Below are positions 42,509 through 50,834 of a stretch of DNA of 64,000 nt, piece after piece. The position numbers and the translations under genes are program-made. This DNA comes from Usitatibacter rugosus. Lineage in GTDB: Bacteria; Pseudomonadota; Gammaproteobacteria; Burkholderiales; Usitatibacteraceae. How positions within the stretch are numbered: position 1 is the stretch's first letter; every line of letters starts with the position of its first letter. The stretch spans positions 3,069,419-3,133,418 of the forward strand of contig NZ_CP053069.1 in assembly GCF_013003965.1 (NCBI RefSeq). The letters are read 5' to 3'. The notes below the pieces were generated by a model, which was not told the origin of the DNA, made no database searches, and saw only the letters and a list, made by a program, of their open reading frames with translations.

Positions 42509-44011
42509 CTAGCGCTCGCGACCGCGACCACCACCTTCACCGCCGCCGCGGTTTCCACCGCCGCGGTCACCGCCACTGCGTTCACCACCGCCGGAGCGCT
42601 GGCCGCCGCCCGAATGCTGCTGCGGCTGGAAGCTGCGCTGCGCGGCTTGCGCCGCGGGTGCCGGAGCCGAATGCATCTGCATGGGCTTCGCCACCGATGC
42701 GCTCTGCGGTACGCCCGCATTGGGCGCCTGCTGGCGCGGCGTGTAGTTGCGAACCGTCGGCACGCGTTGCACCTGCGCGCCCTGGACCTGGGCCGGCGCC
42801 GTTCGCACGGCACCGATGGATTCACCCTGGACCGCGCGCCCGGGTTGGGCGGCCTGCACTTGCGCCGGCCTCACGACCCGGCCGCCACCTTCGAGGCCGT
42901 AGCGCGGCGCCGCGCTGCGCACCGAGCCATTGGACGTGCGGGTGCCCTCTTCGACGCGCACCGGACGCTGGGCGTTCTGCCAGCCCTCCTGGCGCTGCGG
43001 CGGACGCCAGCTGTCGTTGCCCCGGCCCTGGCCGTTGCCGTTGTTGCCATTGCCGCGGCCGCTCCAGTTGCCGTTGCCATTGTTCCCGTCGCCACGGCCA
43101 TTCCAGTTGCCGTTGCCGTTCCCGTTACCCGGATTGCGGTCGCGGCCATTCCAGCCGTTGCCGTTTCCGTTCGTGTTCCAGCGGCGGCCGTCGTGGCGGT
43201 CGTTACGCCAGCCCCGGTAGTAGTCGTTGCCGCGCCAGTAGTACGGACGATGGCCCGAGTAGTAGACGGAGCGATAACGCCAGTTGAACCCGCCGTAGAA
43301 GAAGCCCGTGCTCAGGTAGATGCCAGGACCCCAGCCCCAGCCACCGGCGTACGCGTAGCCCGGCCACGGGTTCCAGTAGACCGGTTGATAGTCCGGGTAC
43401 ATCCACGTGCCGTAGGCCGTGCGCGGATCGTAGTACGGAACGTACGTGGTCTCGGGCGACGGCGACGCGAGGGCGTAGTTGTCGCCATCGCGATTCACCG
43501 CGAGCTGCTCGCTCGAGCGCAGGTTGCCCGCCTGGTCGGCGCGCTGGCGCAGGTTCTGCACCGTCTGCATGACGTTGGACTCGCTCGCGAGGAAGGCCTC
43601 GCCCAACTTGCGCGTCCACTCGGGCTGGTCGCCCATGGCCTTCAGCACCTCCGGGAACGCGACCATGGATTTCACGGCCGGGGCCCAGGGTTCGTTGTCC
43701 ACGGCTCGCACGGCGGCATCGCCCTTCACGCCCGTGTTGGAGCGCGACCATTGGGCGGCCTGCGCGACGTCCTGCGGGAACGTGGCGGCCATGAGGAGCT
43801 GAGAAAGCAGCGCGTCCGGGTACAGCGCGATCGGCGCCAGGATGGAGTCGAGCTCCTGCTGGGGAATCGCGGGTCCGCGGTCCTGGTACGCCGCCTGTTG
43901 ATAGGCGTTTTCGCTGTAGGACGGCTGCTGCGGGAATTCGGGCGCTTGGGCAAATGCCGAAGCTGCCGTGATCGCCACGGCGCCCGTAAGCACTTTTGCG
44001 ATCGATTTCAT
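42509..44011 (-). CDS. DUF3300 domain-containing secreted protein with low-complexity C-terminus
   Basis: 500 residues from ATG 44011, with a signal peptide (MKSIAKVLTGAVAITAASAFA). DUF3300 spans about residues 45-230: LAPIALYPDALLSQLLMAAT and TYVPYYDPRTAYGTWMYP. After it comes an aromatic Tyr/Trp/Gly stretch, an Asn-Gly-rich repeat region (about 275-330, units NGNGNW and GRGNG), a Gln/Val-rich part and a Gly/Arg/Ser tail. The tail suggests a surface or extracellular location. Function of DUF3300 is unknown; length variation in the repeat region is likely. Confidence 0.88.
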   Translation of the reverse strand: MKSIAKVLTGAVAITAASAFAQAPEFPQQPSYSENAYQQAAYQDRGPAIPQQELDSILAPIALYPDALLSQLLMAATFPQDVAQAAQWSRSNTGVKGDAAVRAVDNEPWAPAVKSMVAFPEVLKAMGDQPEWTRKLGEAFLASESNVMQTVQNLRQRADQAGNLRSSEQLAVNRDGDNYALASPSPETTYVPYYDPRTAYGTWMYPDYQPVYWNPWPGYAYAGGWGWGPGIYLSTGFFYGGFNWRYRSVYYSGHRPYYWRGNDYYRGWRNDRHDGRRWNTNGNGNGWNGRDRNPGNGNGNGNWNGRGDGNNGNGNWSGRGNGNNGNGQGRGNDSWRPPQRQEGWQNAQRPVRVEEGTRTSNGSVRSAAPRYGLEGGGRVVRPAQVQAAQPGRAVQGESIGAVRTAPAQVQGAQVQRVPTVRNYTPRQQAPNAGVPQSASVAKPMQMHSAPAPAAQAAQRSFQPQQHSGGGQRSGGGERSGGDRGGGNRGGGEGGGRGRER

Positions 44012-44164
44012 GGTGGGTAACCTCCGATGATCCATGACAAGTTAGTCAGCAAACCGACGGGAATGGTCCCGAAATCAACACCTGGTTACATCTTGCGAAG
44101 CGGTTTGCCGAGCTACAGTGCGATCAACGCCGCAGCCCGCGAACCGTTGACCCCAGGAGACGCC

Positions 44165-44542
44165 ATGTCCCGCCCCATCCTCGACGAATCCCACATCCAC
44201 CCGGCCATTCGCCAGAGGATCGCGACCGACCGCAACGACATCGTCCAGGAGGTGCGCGACGCGATCCGTTCGAACGACGTTGTGATCGTGGGCATGGCCC
44301 TCAATCCCGCGCCGCGCAAGGCGAGGAAGCTCCTCGACGCCGCGGGCATCCCGTACAAGTACCTCACGTACGGCAGCTACTTCCGGGACTGGCGCCGGCG
44401 CACGGCGCTCAAGATGTGGACGGGATGGCAGACGTTCCCGATGGTGTTCGTGAAAGGCGTGCTCGTGGGCGGGGCGAGCGACATCGCGAAGCTGATCGAC
44501 AAGGGCGAGTTGAAGCACCTGCGTCGAGCCGAGCGCAGCTAG
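44165..44542 (+). CDS. Glutaredoxin-like protein lacking the active-site cysteine
   Basis: 125 residues from ATG 44165, with AGGAG seven bases upstream; the open frame to 44027 is not needed. The fold is that of a monothiol glutaredoxin: VVIVGMALNPAPRKARKLLDAAGIPYKYL, WTGWQTFPMVFVKGVLVGGASDI and a terminal helix. Where Grx proteins have CGFS or CPYC, this protein reads ALNPAP, and the whole chain contains no cysteine. The TFPMVFVKG cis-proline site and GG(A)SD motif for glutathione are kept, so it may bind glutathione or a partner without redox activity. Four bases overlap the convergent esterase gene. Confidence 0.85.
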   Translation: MSRPILDESHIHPAIRQRIATDRNDIVQEVRDAIRSNDVVIVGMALNPAPRKARKLLDAAGIPYKYLTYGSYFRDWRRRTALKMWTGWQTFPMVFVKGVLVGGASDIAKLIDKGELKHLRRAERS

Positions 44543-45441
44543 TTCCCGCGCAAGCGCTCCACGAATTCCCCCAACATCGCCGTCGCGTCCGGGCCCTTCG
44601 GATCGTTGAACGGATAAGCGCCATCTCCGCCGCTCCACGCGTGCGCGAGCTTCGGCACCTTCACGAGCGGCGCGAGATCCTCGCCCTGGTGGCCTTCGCC
44701 ATTCAGTGCGCGGAATTGCTCGGCGACCTGCTCGCCGTTGATCAGCGCGACGACCTCGTCGTCCTCGCCATGCACCGCCAGCATCGGAAGTCGAATCGCG
44801 CCTGAGGAGGCCCTTGCCTTCCGGCCGATCCCCGCGGGATCCGTCCTCGCACCGCGCGCCATCACGTCGTACGCGGAAGACGGCAGGTGCGCCGCCTCGC
44901 ACGCGATTCCCGAATGCACGAACACGCCGGCAAAACGCCGCGGGTGGCGAATGCCGAGTGCGGCCGCCAATGCGCCGCCGGAAGAGAAACCCGCCGCAAC
45001 GATGTGATGCTTGTCCACGCGGAACTGGCGCTGCACCGATTTGATCTGCGCCAGGACGATCGCCGCCTCGCCGCGCCCCGCGGAGGTCTGCGGGTCGAAC
45101 CAGTTCCAGCAGCCGAAGCGATTGGCGCGCTCCGTCTGCCGCGGCATGAGCACGATCCATCCCTTCGTATCCGCCAATGCGGCGATGCGCGTGCCGGCGG
45201 CGAACTCCTCGGGCGTCTGCTTGCAGCCGTGGATGAAGACGATGAGCGTGTGCCGCTTGAGGCCGCCGTAGTTGCGCGGGACGTACACGAGGTACTCCCG
45301 CGAAGGCGGAAGGAACGGTGCCACGACCACCTGGCCGAGGAGCGCGGCGGCGCTGCCCTTCACGAAGTATCCCGGCCGCTCGACACGGCCGAAGAGGCGC
45401 GCGAAGAACGCGCGGACGAAGGCGATGAAGCGGCGGATCAC
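44539..45441 (-). CDS. PHB depolymerase-family esterase (LpqC-like)
   Basis: 300 residues. Esterase_PHB fold: EYLVYVPRNYGGLKRHTLIVFIHGCKQTPEEFA split at about 49-81, MPRQTERANRFGCWNWFDP near 99-117, nucleophile elbow AAGFSSGGALAAALG near 149-163, Asp in AVHGEDDEVV and His in KLAHAWSGGD. The N-terminus is basic and amphipathic (IRRFIAFVRAFFARLFGRV) and not a clear signal peptide, so export is uncertain. Relatives hydrolyse short-chain polyester or feruloyl esters. Confidence 0.88.
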   Translation of the reverse strand: MIRRFIAFVRAFFARLFGRVERPGYFVKGSAAALLGQVVVAPFLPPSREYLVYVPRNYGGLKRHTLIVFIHGCKQTPEEFAAGTRIAALADTKGWIVLMPRQTERANRFGCWNWFDPQTSAGRGEAAIVLAQIKSVQRQFRVDKHHIVAAGFSSGGALAAALGIRHPRRFAGVFVHSGIACEAAHLPSSAYDVMARGARTDPAGIGRKARASSGAIRLPMLAVHGEDDEVVALINGEQVAEQFRALNGEGHQGEDLAPLVKVPKLAHAWSGGDGAYPFNDPKGPDATAMLGEFVERLRGN

Positions 45442-45459
45442 GCCGCGCTGCTCATCGGC

Positions 45460-47079
45460 TTACTGCGCCTGGGCCATGTTGGCGTGGAACACCAATCCCG
45501 CGTGTTCGCGCAGCGTGTGCAGCTTGATGTTCGGCCACAGGTCGCCCAGCACCTTGAGGTCGTACGGCCGCTCCAGCAGCACCGCGGGCGCCTCGACCAC
45601 GTCGTAGGCGACGCGATGTCCGTTCGCGTCGATGAAGCGGTCCACCTCGCCGGGCAGGTCGGAGGTGATCCAGCGCGCCATCCGGTACTTGCTGGGCTGC
45701 ATGCGCGCCTCGGCCTTGTACTCGTGCGCGAGGCGGTGTGCCACGACCTCGAACTGCAGCGCTCCGGCCGCGCCCAGCAGCAACGGCCCGCCCAGCGCCA
45801 TGCGGAAGACCTGGATCGCGCCTTCTTCGCCGAGCTGCTGCAAGCCGGTGCGAAGCTGCTTGAAGCGCAGCGGATCCTTCACCTCCACCTCGTGGAAGAG
45901 CTCGGGCGCGAAGAACGGCAGGCCGGTGAACTGGAGGTCCTCGCCTTCGGTGATGGTGTCGCCGAGCTGCAGGAGGCCGCGGTTCGGAATGCCGAGGATG
46001 TCGCCGGCGAACGCCTCGTCGAGGAGGTCGCGGCGCTGCGAGAGGAAGGACACCGCCGAGGATGCGCGAACGGCCTTGCCGGTACGCGTCACCACGAGCT
46101 TCATCTCGCGCTCGAACCTGCCCGAGGCCACGCGCACGAAGGCGATGCGGTCGCGGTGCGCGGGGTCCATGTTCGCCTGGATCTTGAACACGACGCCGGT
46201 GAACTTCGGCTCCGTCGGCTCGACCACGCGCTGGATCGCGGGCTTGGGACCCGGGGGCGGCGCGAGATCGATGAGGGCATCCAGCACCTCGCGCACGCCG
46301 AAGTTGTTGACCGCCGAGCCGAAGAACACCGGCGTCTGGCGGCCGGAGAGGAACTCCGGGGCATCGTATTCGGGAGAGGCGTCGCGGATCAGGTCCATCT
46401 CGCTGCGGGCCTGGTCGTAGGAATCCTCGAAGCGCTCCTTCAGCAGCGGGTTGTCGAGGCCTTCGATGATCTCGACGTCGTCCTGCCGCCGATCCTCGCC
46501 CGCCTTGAAGACGCGCATCTGGTTGGAGCGGAGGTCCGCCACGCCGCCGAAGAGCTTGCCCATGCCGATGGGCCACGTGAACGGCGTGGCGGTGAGCTTG
46601 AGGATCGACTCGATCTCGTCCATGAGCTCCAGCGGCGGGCGGACCTCGCGGTCCATCTTGTTCATGAACGTGATGATCGGCGTGTTGCGCGCGCGGCAGA
46701 CCTCGAGGAGCCGCAGCGTCTGCGCTTCCACGCCCTTCGCGGCATCGATCACCATGAGCGCCGCATCGACGGCCGTGAGCACGCGATACGTGTCTTCGGA
46801 GAAGTCCGCGTGGCCCGGGGTGTCCAGCAGGTTCACCACGCAGTCGCGGTATTCCATCTGCATGACCGAGCTCGCCACCGAGATGCCGCGCTGCTTCTCG
46901 ATCTCCATCCAGTCGGAGGTCGCGTGGCGCGAAGCCTTGCGCGCCTTCACCGAGCCCGCGATCTGGATCGCGCCGGCGTAGAGCAGCAGCTTCTCGGTGA
47001 GGGTCGTCTTGCCCGCGTCCGGGTGGGAAATGATCGCGAACGTGCGGCGGCGGGAGACTTCGGTGGCGATGGAAGACAT
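45460..47079 (-). CDS. prfC: Peptide chain release factor 3
   Basis: 539 residues from ATG 47079. Translational GTPase that recycles RF1 and RF2. G1 ISHPDAGKTTLTEKLL near 18-33, switch II LLDTPGHADFSEDTYR near 88-103, G4 FMNKMDRE near 142-149, and the C-terminal RF3 domain with GALQFEVVAHRL near 421-432 and RWITSDLPGEVDRF near 453-466. A frame open to 47136 upstream reads through a palindromic repeat and is not needed. A strong hairpin ends one base before the ATG. Confidence 0.97.
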   Translation of the reverse strand: MSSIATEVSRRRTFAIISHPDAGKTTLTEKLLLYAGAIQIAGSVKARKASRHATSDWMEIEKQRGISVASSVMQMEYRDCVVNLLDTPGHADFSEDTYRVLTAVDAALMVIDAAKGVEAQTLRLLEVCRARNTPIITFMNKMDREVRPPLELMDEIESILKLTATPFTWPIGMGKLFGGVADLRSNQMRVFKAGEDRRQDDVEIIEGLDNPLLKERFEDSYDQARSEMDLIRDASPEYDAPEFLSGRQTPVFFGSAVNNFGVREVLDALIDLAPPPGPKPAIQRVVEPTEPKFTGVVFKIQANMDPAHRDRIAFVRVASGRFEREMKLVVTRTGKAVRASSAVSFLSQRRDLLDEAFAGDILGIPNRGLLQLGDTITEGEDLQFTGLPFFAPELFHEVEVKDPLRFKQLRTGLQQLGEEGAIQVFRMALGGPLLLGAAGALQFEVVAHRLAHEYKAEARMQPSKYRMARWITSDLPGEVDRFIDANGHRVAYDVVEAPAVLLERPYDLKVLGDLWPNIKLHTLREHAGLVFHANMAQAQ

Positions 47080-47080
47080 T

Positions 47081-47105
47081 CGGGGGTTTCTCGAGAGAAC
47101 CCCCG
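47081..47105 (-). promoter_or_regulatory. Hairpin directly before the prfC start codon
   Basis: CGGGGGTT (47081-47088) and AACCCCCG (47098-47105) pair perfectly and the loop contains TCTCGAGA. In the mRNA the 3' side of the stem ends one base before the prfC AUG, and no unpaired Shine-Dalgarno sequence is present. The ribosome-binding region would be within the stem, which suggests control of translation initiation. Confidence 0.5.
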
Positions 47106-47116
47106 ATTTTACCAAG

Positions 47117-47179
47117 TGAATGGGGTCAGACTCCATTCAACCTCAAACGACGAAGTTGAATGGAGTCTGACCCCATTCA
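47117..47179. repeat. GGGTCAGA palindromic repeat, copy 7 (type B)
   Basis: Arms 47117-47141 and 47155-47179 are perfect 25-base reverse complements with a 13-base spacer. It lies upstream of prfC and just beyond the stop of the DUF4440-like gene, both read on the minus strand. Confidence 0.95.
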
Positions 47180-47183
47180 TTTC

Positions 47184-47612
47184 CTAGACTTTGTAGCCTT
47201 GGCGAGCCAGCAGGCGCCATTCCCCGCCGCGCTTCTGCCAGACCATCAGCAACTCCAGCTCGCTCTTCGCCGGGGGGTTGGCGCTGGCGACCATGAGCGA
47301 CGAGTGGCCGCGAACGACGGCGAGGTCGCCGACGATGCTCACGACCATCTTGGTGTTGTCCACGGACGTGATGACGCTGCGCTTCGAGACCAGCTGGTCG
47401 ATGAACTGGGCCTGGTTCTCGATGCGGCCGGCGGAGTGGCCGTAGCTCAGCTCCGGCACGGTGAGCTTCTCGAGCGCGGCCTTGTCCACGGCGACGATGG
47501 CCTTCGAAAGCGCCTCGTAGGCCTTGAGCACGGCGGCTTCATCCGGGGATTGGGCAAGGGCGGGCAGGGCGACGGCGAGCAGCAGGGCGAACGATGCGAC
47601 GATCCGTTTCAT
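47184..47612 (-). CDS. Exported DUF4440 / NTF2-like protein
   Basis: 142 residues with a signal peptide (MKRIVASFALLLAVALPALAQ). The mature part is an NTF2-like cone: DEAAVLKAYEALSKAIVAVDKAALEKLT near 24-51, VPELSYGHSAGRIENQAQFI near 52-71 and the strand-rich SELELLMVWQKRGGEWRLLARQ near 116-137. Periplasmic; function unknown. Divergent from the tandem exported paralogues at 47679. Confidence 0.88.
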   Translation of the reverse strand: MKRIVASFALLLAVALPALAQSPDEAAVLKAYEALSKAIVAVDKAALEKLTVPELSYGHSAGRIENQAQFIDQLVSKRSVITSVDNTKMVVSIVGDLAVVRGHSSLMVASANPPAKSELELLMVWQKRGGEWRLLARQGYKV

Positions 47613-47678
47613 TGTTGTGGTCTCCTCTGGGTTGGCGGTGCATCGCCGTTATAGCACCGTCGCGGTAAAATCGCCGCC

Positions 47679-48122
47679 ATGAAATCCCTCGCCCTCCTCC
47701 TGTTGCTCCCCGCCGGACTGGCCCTGGCCCAGACCCCGCCTCCCAAGACCTCCACCAAGGACGAGCTCCGCTCCTGCCTGGCCGAGCAGGACACGCTGCA
47801 GGAAACGGGCAAGACGCTCGAGACCCGCCGCGCCGAGCAGGATGCGGCCTCGAAGAAGTTGCAAACCGAGGTCCGCAGCCACATGGCCACCTCGCCCCTG
47901 CCCAACGCGCCCGAGGACGCCTTCACCGCCTTCCGCGCGAAGACCAAGGACCTGGAGGCGCGCAAGGAAACGCTCGACTCGGCCGCCGACCAGTACGACA
48001 AGGATGTCGTCACGTTCAACCAACAGCTCGCGGCCCGCAACAAGCGCTGCTCGACGTTGACGGTCACCAAGGCCGATCGCGACGCGGTGATGAAGGAACG
48101 CGCCGCGGTGGGGAAGAAATGA
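47679..48122 (+). CDS. Exported coiled-coil protein of unknown function, first of a tandem pair
   Basis: 147 residues with a signal peptide (MKSLALLLLLPAGLALAQ). The mature protein is almost all helical, with long charged stretches that suggest coiled coils (about 35-75 and 85-120), and two cysteines, C32 (LRSCLAEQD) and one in NKRCSTLTVTK near 122, likely to form a disulfide. No family recognised. It shares the frame SADQYDKDVVTFN and KRCSTLTV with the next gene, whose start overlaps its stop by four bases. Confidence 0.75.
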   Translation: MKSLALLLLLPAGLALAQTPPPKTSTKDELRSCLAEQDTLQETGKTLETRRAEQDAASKKLQTEVRSHMATSPLPNAPEDAFTAFRAKTKDLEARKETLDSAADQYDKDVVTFNQQLAARNKRCSTLTVTKADRDAVMKERAAVGKK

Positions 48123-48592
48123 AGAACCTGATCGCAGCACTGCTCTTCACGCTACCCGCCGGGTTCGCGCTGGCTCAAACGGCGCCGGCTCCCGCGGCGC
48201 CCGCTCCCGCCGCAAAGGCGCTCGCCACGCGTGACGAATACCGCACCTGCCTCAGGCTTGGTGACGAAGCCGTCGCCCGCCGCGGCAAGCTCCAGCAGCA
48301 GAAGTACGACTACGACACGCGCTCGCGCCAGCTCTCGATCGAGATGAAGGCCCACCTCGACGCCAAGGACACGGTGAAGCCCGGCACCAAGCTCGCCGAG
48401 GCCTACAACACCACGACCGAGCAGCTGAATGCCCGCAACATGCTGCTCAACTCCGAGGCCGACCAGTTCGACAAGGACATCGCCGACCACAACCGCGTGA
48501 GCGCCGAGGCGTCGAAGCGCTGCTCGGGCCTCACCGTCAGCCAGGAAGACATGCAGGCCGTGAACGCGGAGCGGGCGGCGGCCAAGAAATGA
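48119..48592 (+). CDS. Exported coiled-coil protein, paralogue of the preceding gene
   Basis: 157 residues with signal peptide MKNLIAALLFTLPAGFALAQ and an Ala/Pro linker. Same layout as its neighbour: first Cys in YRTCLRLGDEAV, long helical middle, then SEADQFDKDIADHN and SKRCSGLTVSQEDMQAV. The pair most likely arose by tandem duplication and is translationally coupled (ATGA). The stop codon TGA at 48590-48592 falls in the left arm of a palindromic repeat, in the sequence AAATGAATAAAGG. Confidence 0.75.
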   Translation: MKNLIAALLFTLPAGFALAQTAPAPAAPAPAAKALATRDEYRTCLRLGDEAVARRGKLQQQKYDYDTRSRQLSIEMKAHLDAKDTVKPGTKLAEAYNTTTEQLNARNMLLNSEADQFDKDIADHNRVSAEASKRCSGLTVSQEDMQAVNAERAAAKK

Positions 48593-48654
48593 ATAAAGGG
48601 GTCAGACCACTTTATTGAGCCATCAATAAAGTGGTCTGACCCCTTTATTCATTT
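48587..48654. repeat. GGGTCAGA palindromic repeat, copy 8 (type A), holding two convergent stop codons
   Basis: Arms 48587-48618 and 48623-48654 are perfect 32-base reverse complements around a four-base loop, the longest hairpin of the set. The stop codons of the coiled-coil gene (48590-48592) and of nagA (48649-48651) lie at mirror positions in the two arms. Confidence 0.97.
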
Positions 48655-49782
48655 CCCGTCGATCCAGGTCTGCTTGACCTCGACGCGCTCGGTCATCGCC
48701 ACGAGGTTCGCGCGGTAGCCGGGCGCAATCCGGCCAATCTCGTGGCCCAGCCCCAGGAACTCCGCGGGGTACGCGCTTCCCATCCGCACCGCTTCTTCGA
48801 GCGGGACCTCCAGCATCGAGACCGTGTTGCGAACGGCCGAGGCCATGTCGATGGCGCTGCCCGAGATCGTCCCGTTCTCGTCGACGCAGATGCCGTCCTT
48901 CACCGTGATCCTCTTGCCCTGCAGCGTGAACTCGGGCTGCTCCGCGCCCACGCTGGGCATCGCATCGGTGACGAGCATGAAGCGGTCGCGGCGCTTCGCA
49001 CGCAGCGCGATCTTCAGCACCACCGGCGAGACGTGGCGGCCGTCGACGATGATGCCGCACCAGCTCCGCTCGTCGTCCAGCGCGGCTCCCACCGTGCCGG
49101 GCTCCCGGTGCGTCATCGGCGACATCGCGTTGAAGAGGTGGGTGATGCCGGTGAGGCCGTGGTCGAACGCGGCCTTGATCTCGTCGTAGGTCGCGTTGGT
49201 GTGGCCGGCGGCGACGACGACACCCGAGCGGACCAGCTTCGCGATCGAATCCGGCGTCGTCTCCTCGGGCGCGAGGGTGACGAGCGTGCGGCCGACCTCG
49301 AGCGACGACAACATCGCCACCGCATCGCGGTCCAGGTCGCGGAACTTGGTGGGGTCGTGCGTGCCCTTCTTCGCTTCCGAGAGGAACGGGCCCTCGAGAT
49401 GCACGCCCGCCACGCCGGGAACGCCGCCCGCGATCGCATCGCGCACCGCGCCGATCGCGCGCAGCAGCACGGAGAGGTCGTCGCTGATCAGCGTGGGCAG
49501 GAAGCTCGTCGTGCCGAAGCGGCGGTGCGCCGCGCCGATGGTGCGGATGGTCTCGACGGACGGGTTGTCGTTGAAGAGCACGCCGCCGCCGCCATTCACC
49601 TGCGAATCCACGAAGCCGGGGACGAGCAGCGCGCCGGCGAGATCCACCCGCTTCGCATCCGCGATCCGCGCATCGCCCATCCCGCAGATGTCCACGATCT
49701 TTCCGTCTTCCACGAGCACGACGCGACCGTCGACGAAACCCTCGTCGAGGAGCACGCGGCCGTTACCGAGCGCCTCCCGCAT
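48649..49782 (-). CDS. nagA: N-acetylglucosamine-6-phosphate deacetylase
   Basis: 377 residues from ATG 49782. Removes acetate from GlcNAc-6-phosphate. Amidohydrolase marks: PGFVDSQVNGGGGVLFND near 54-71, HLEGPFLSEAKKGTHD near 126-141, AGHTNATYDEIKAAFDHG near 189-206, THLFNAMSPM near 210-219 and VTDAMPSVGA near 270-279 with the catalytic Asp. Start overlaps the last base of the deaminase gene stop, so nagA is translated after it in the nagR-nagB-nagA order. Its stop lies in the copy 8 repeat. Confidence 0.96.
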   Translation of the reverse strand: MREALGNGRVLLDEGFVDGRVVLVEDGKIVDICGMGDARIADAKRVDLAGALLVPGFVDSQVNGGGGVLFNDNPSVETIRTIGAAHRRFGTTSFLPTLISDDLSVLLRAIGAVRDAIAGGVPGVAGVHLEGPFLSEAKKGTHDPTKFRDLDRDAVAMLSSLEVGRTLVTLAPEETTPDSIAKLVRSGVVVAAGHTNATYDEIKAAFDHGLTGITHLFNAMSPMTHREPGTVGAALDDERSWCGIIVDGRHVSPVVLKIALRAKRRDRFMLVTDAMPSVGAEQPEFTLQGKRITVKDGICVDENGTISGSAIDMASAVRNTVSMLEVPLEEAVRMGSAYPAEFLGLGHEIGRIAPGYRANLVAMTERVEVKQTWIDGK

Positions 49783-50834
49783 CAGAGGGTCTCGGTCACC
49801 TTGCGCAGATGCGGCGGCCGGTCCGGGTCGAAGCCGCGCGCGATGGCCACGGCGTTGGCGAGCTTGTAGAAGCTCTGAACCAGCAGCATCGGCTGGATGG
49901 CGGGATGCGCGGCGACGGAGGGCAGCACGGTGACGCCCTCGACCGATGCACCGGCCAGCATTACGTCCACGCCGCGCGCGGCGAGATCGGAGGCCAGCGT
50001 CTCGACGCCCTCCTTCGCCTCGTCGTTCTGCGAGAAGAGCAGCGCCGGGAAGTTTTCCTTCAGCAGCGCCTGCGGGCCATGGCGGACCTCGGCCGAAGAG
50101 AAAGCCTCGGCATGCAGCCCCGAGGTCTCCTTCAACTTCAGCGCCGCTTCCTGCGCGATGCCAAGGCCGACACCGCGCCCGACCACGAACAGGCTCGAGG
50201 CCGCGGAGAGCTTCGGCACGGCCGCACTCCAGTCGAGATCCCACGAGCGGCGAAGCTGCTCGGGCGCCACGGCGAGGCTATCCATCAGCAAATCGTCCTG
50301 CGCCCACGCGGCCACGAGATGCACGATGGCCGCGAGCGATGCGATGTAGCTCTTGGTCGCCGCGACACTCGTCTCCGGCCCCGCGCAAAGCGGCAGCGCG
50401 TAGTCCGACACCTCCGCAAGCGGCGAGCCTTCGGCGTTCACGAGCGAGACCACGAGCGCACCCGCCTGCTTGGCGGCGGCCGTGGCCGACACGAGGTCCG
50501 GCGACCGGCCCGACTGCGAGATCGCGAGGAAGAGCACGTCGCGCATATCCTGCCGCGCTCCGTACACCGAGCTCACCGACGGCGCGGCGGAGGCCGTCAG
50601 CACGCCGGTGCGCGTCTCGATCAGGTACTTGGCGAACGTTGCCGCGTGATCCGAGCTGCCGCGTGCGCACGTGACGACGGCGCGCGGCTTCAGTGTCCGA
50701 AGGGCCGAGCCGAGGGCCAGCGCGGCCGAGTGCGTGCGCTCGAACTGCAGGCGTACGGCATCGGAAGCCTGTGCGGCCTCCTGGAACAGCTGCGTGGAAC
50801 CCGGATCGATGGCGTTCGCGCTCAAGTCACTCAT
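49782..50834 (-). CDS. SIS-domain glucosamine-6-phosphate deaminase (NagB-II type)
   Basis: 350 residues with two SIS domains (about 35-175 and 205-340) and no glutaminase domain, so it is the GlmS-like deaminase form known from Shewanella (NagB-II), not the classical NagB. First domain CARGSSDHAATFAKYLIE near 56-73 and AISQSGRSPDLVSATAAAK near 104-122; second VVGRGVGLGIAQEAALKLKE near 218-237 and SAEVRHGPQALL near 247-258. Converts glucosamine-6-phosphate to fructose-6-phosphate and ammonia. Overlaps the regulator gene by eight bases. Confidence 0.92.
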   Translation of the reverse strand: MSDLSANAIDPGSTQLFQEAAQASDAVRLQFERTHSAALALGSALRTLKPRAVVTCARGSSDHAATFAKYLIETRTGVLTASAAPSVSSVYGARQDMRDVLFLAISQSGRSPDLVSATAAAKQAGALVVSLVNAEGSPLAEVSDYALPLCAGPETSVAATKSYIASLAAIVHLVAAWAQDDLLMDSLAVAPEQLRRSWDLDWSAAVPKLSAASSLFVVGRGVGLGIAQEAALKLKETSGLHAEAFSSAEVRHGPQALLKENFPALLFSQNDEAKEGVETLASDLAARGVDVMLAGASVEGVTVLPSVAAHPAIQPMLLVQSFYKLANAVAIARGFDPDRPPHLRKVTETL

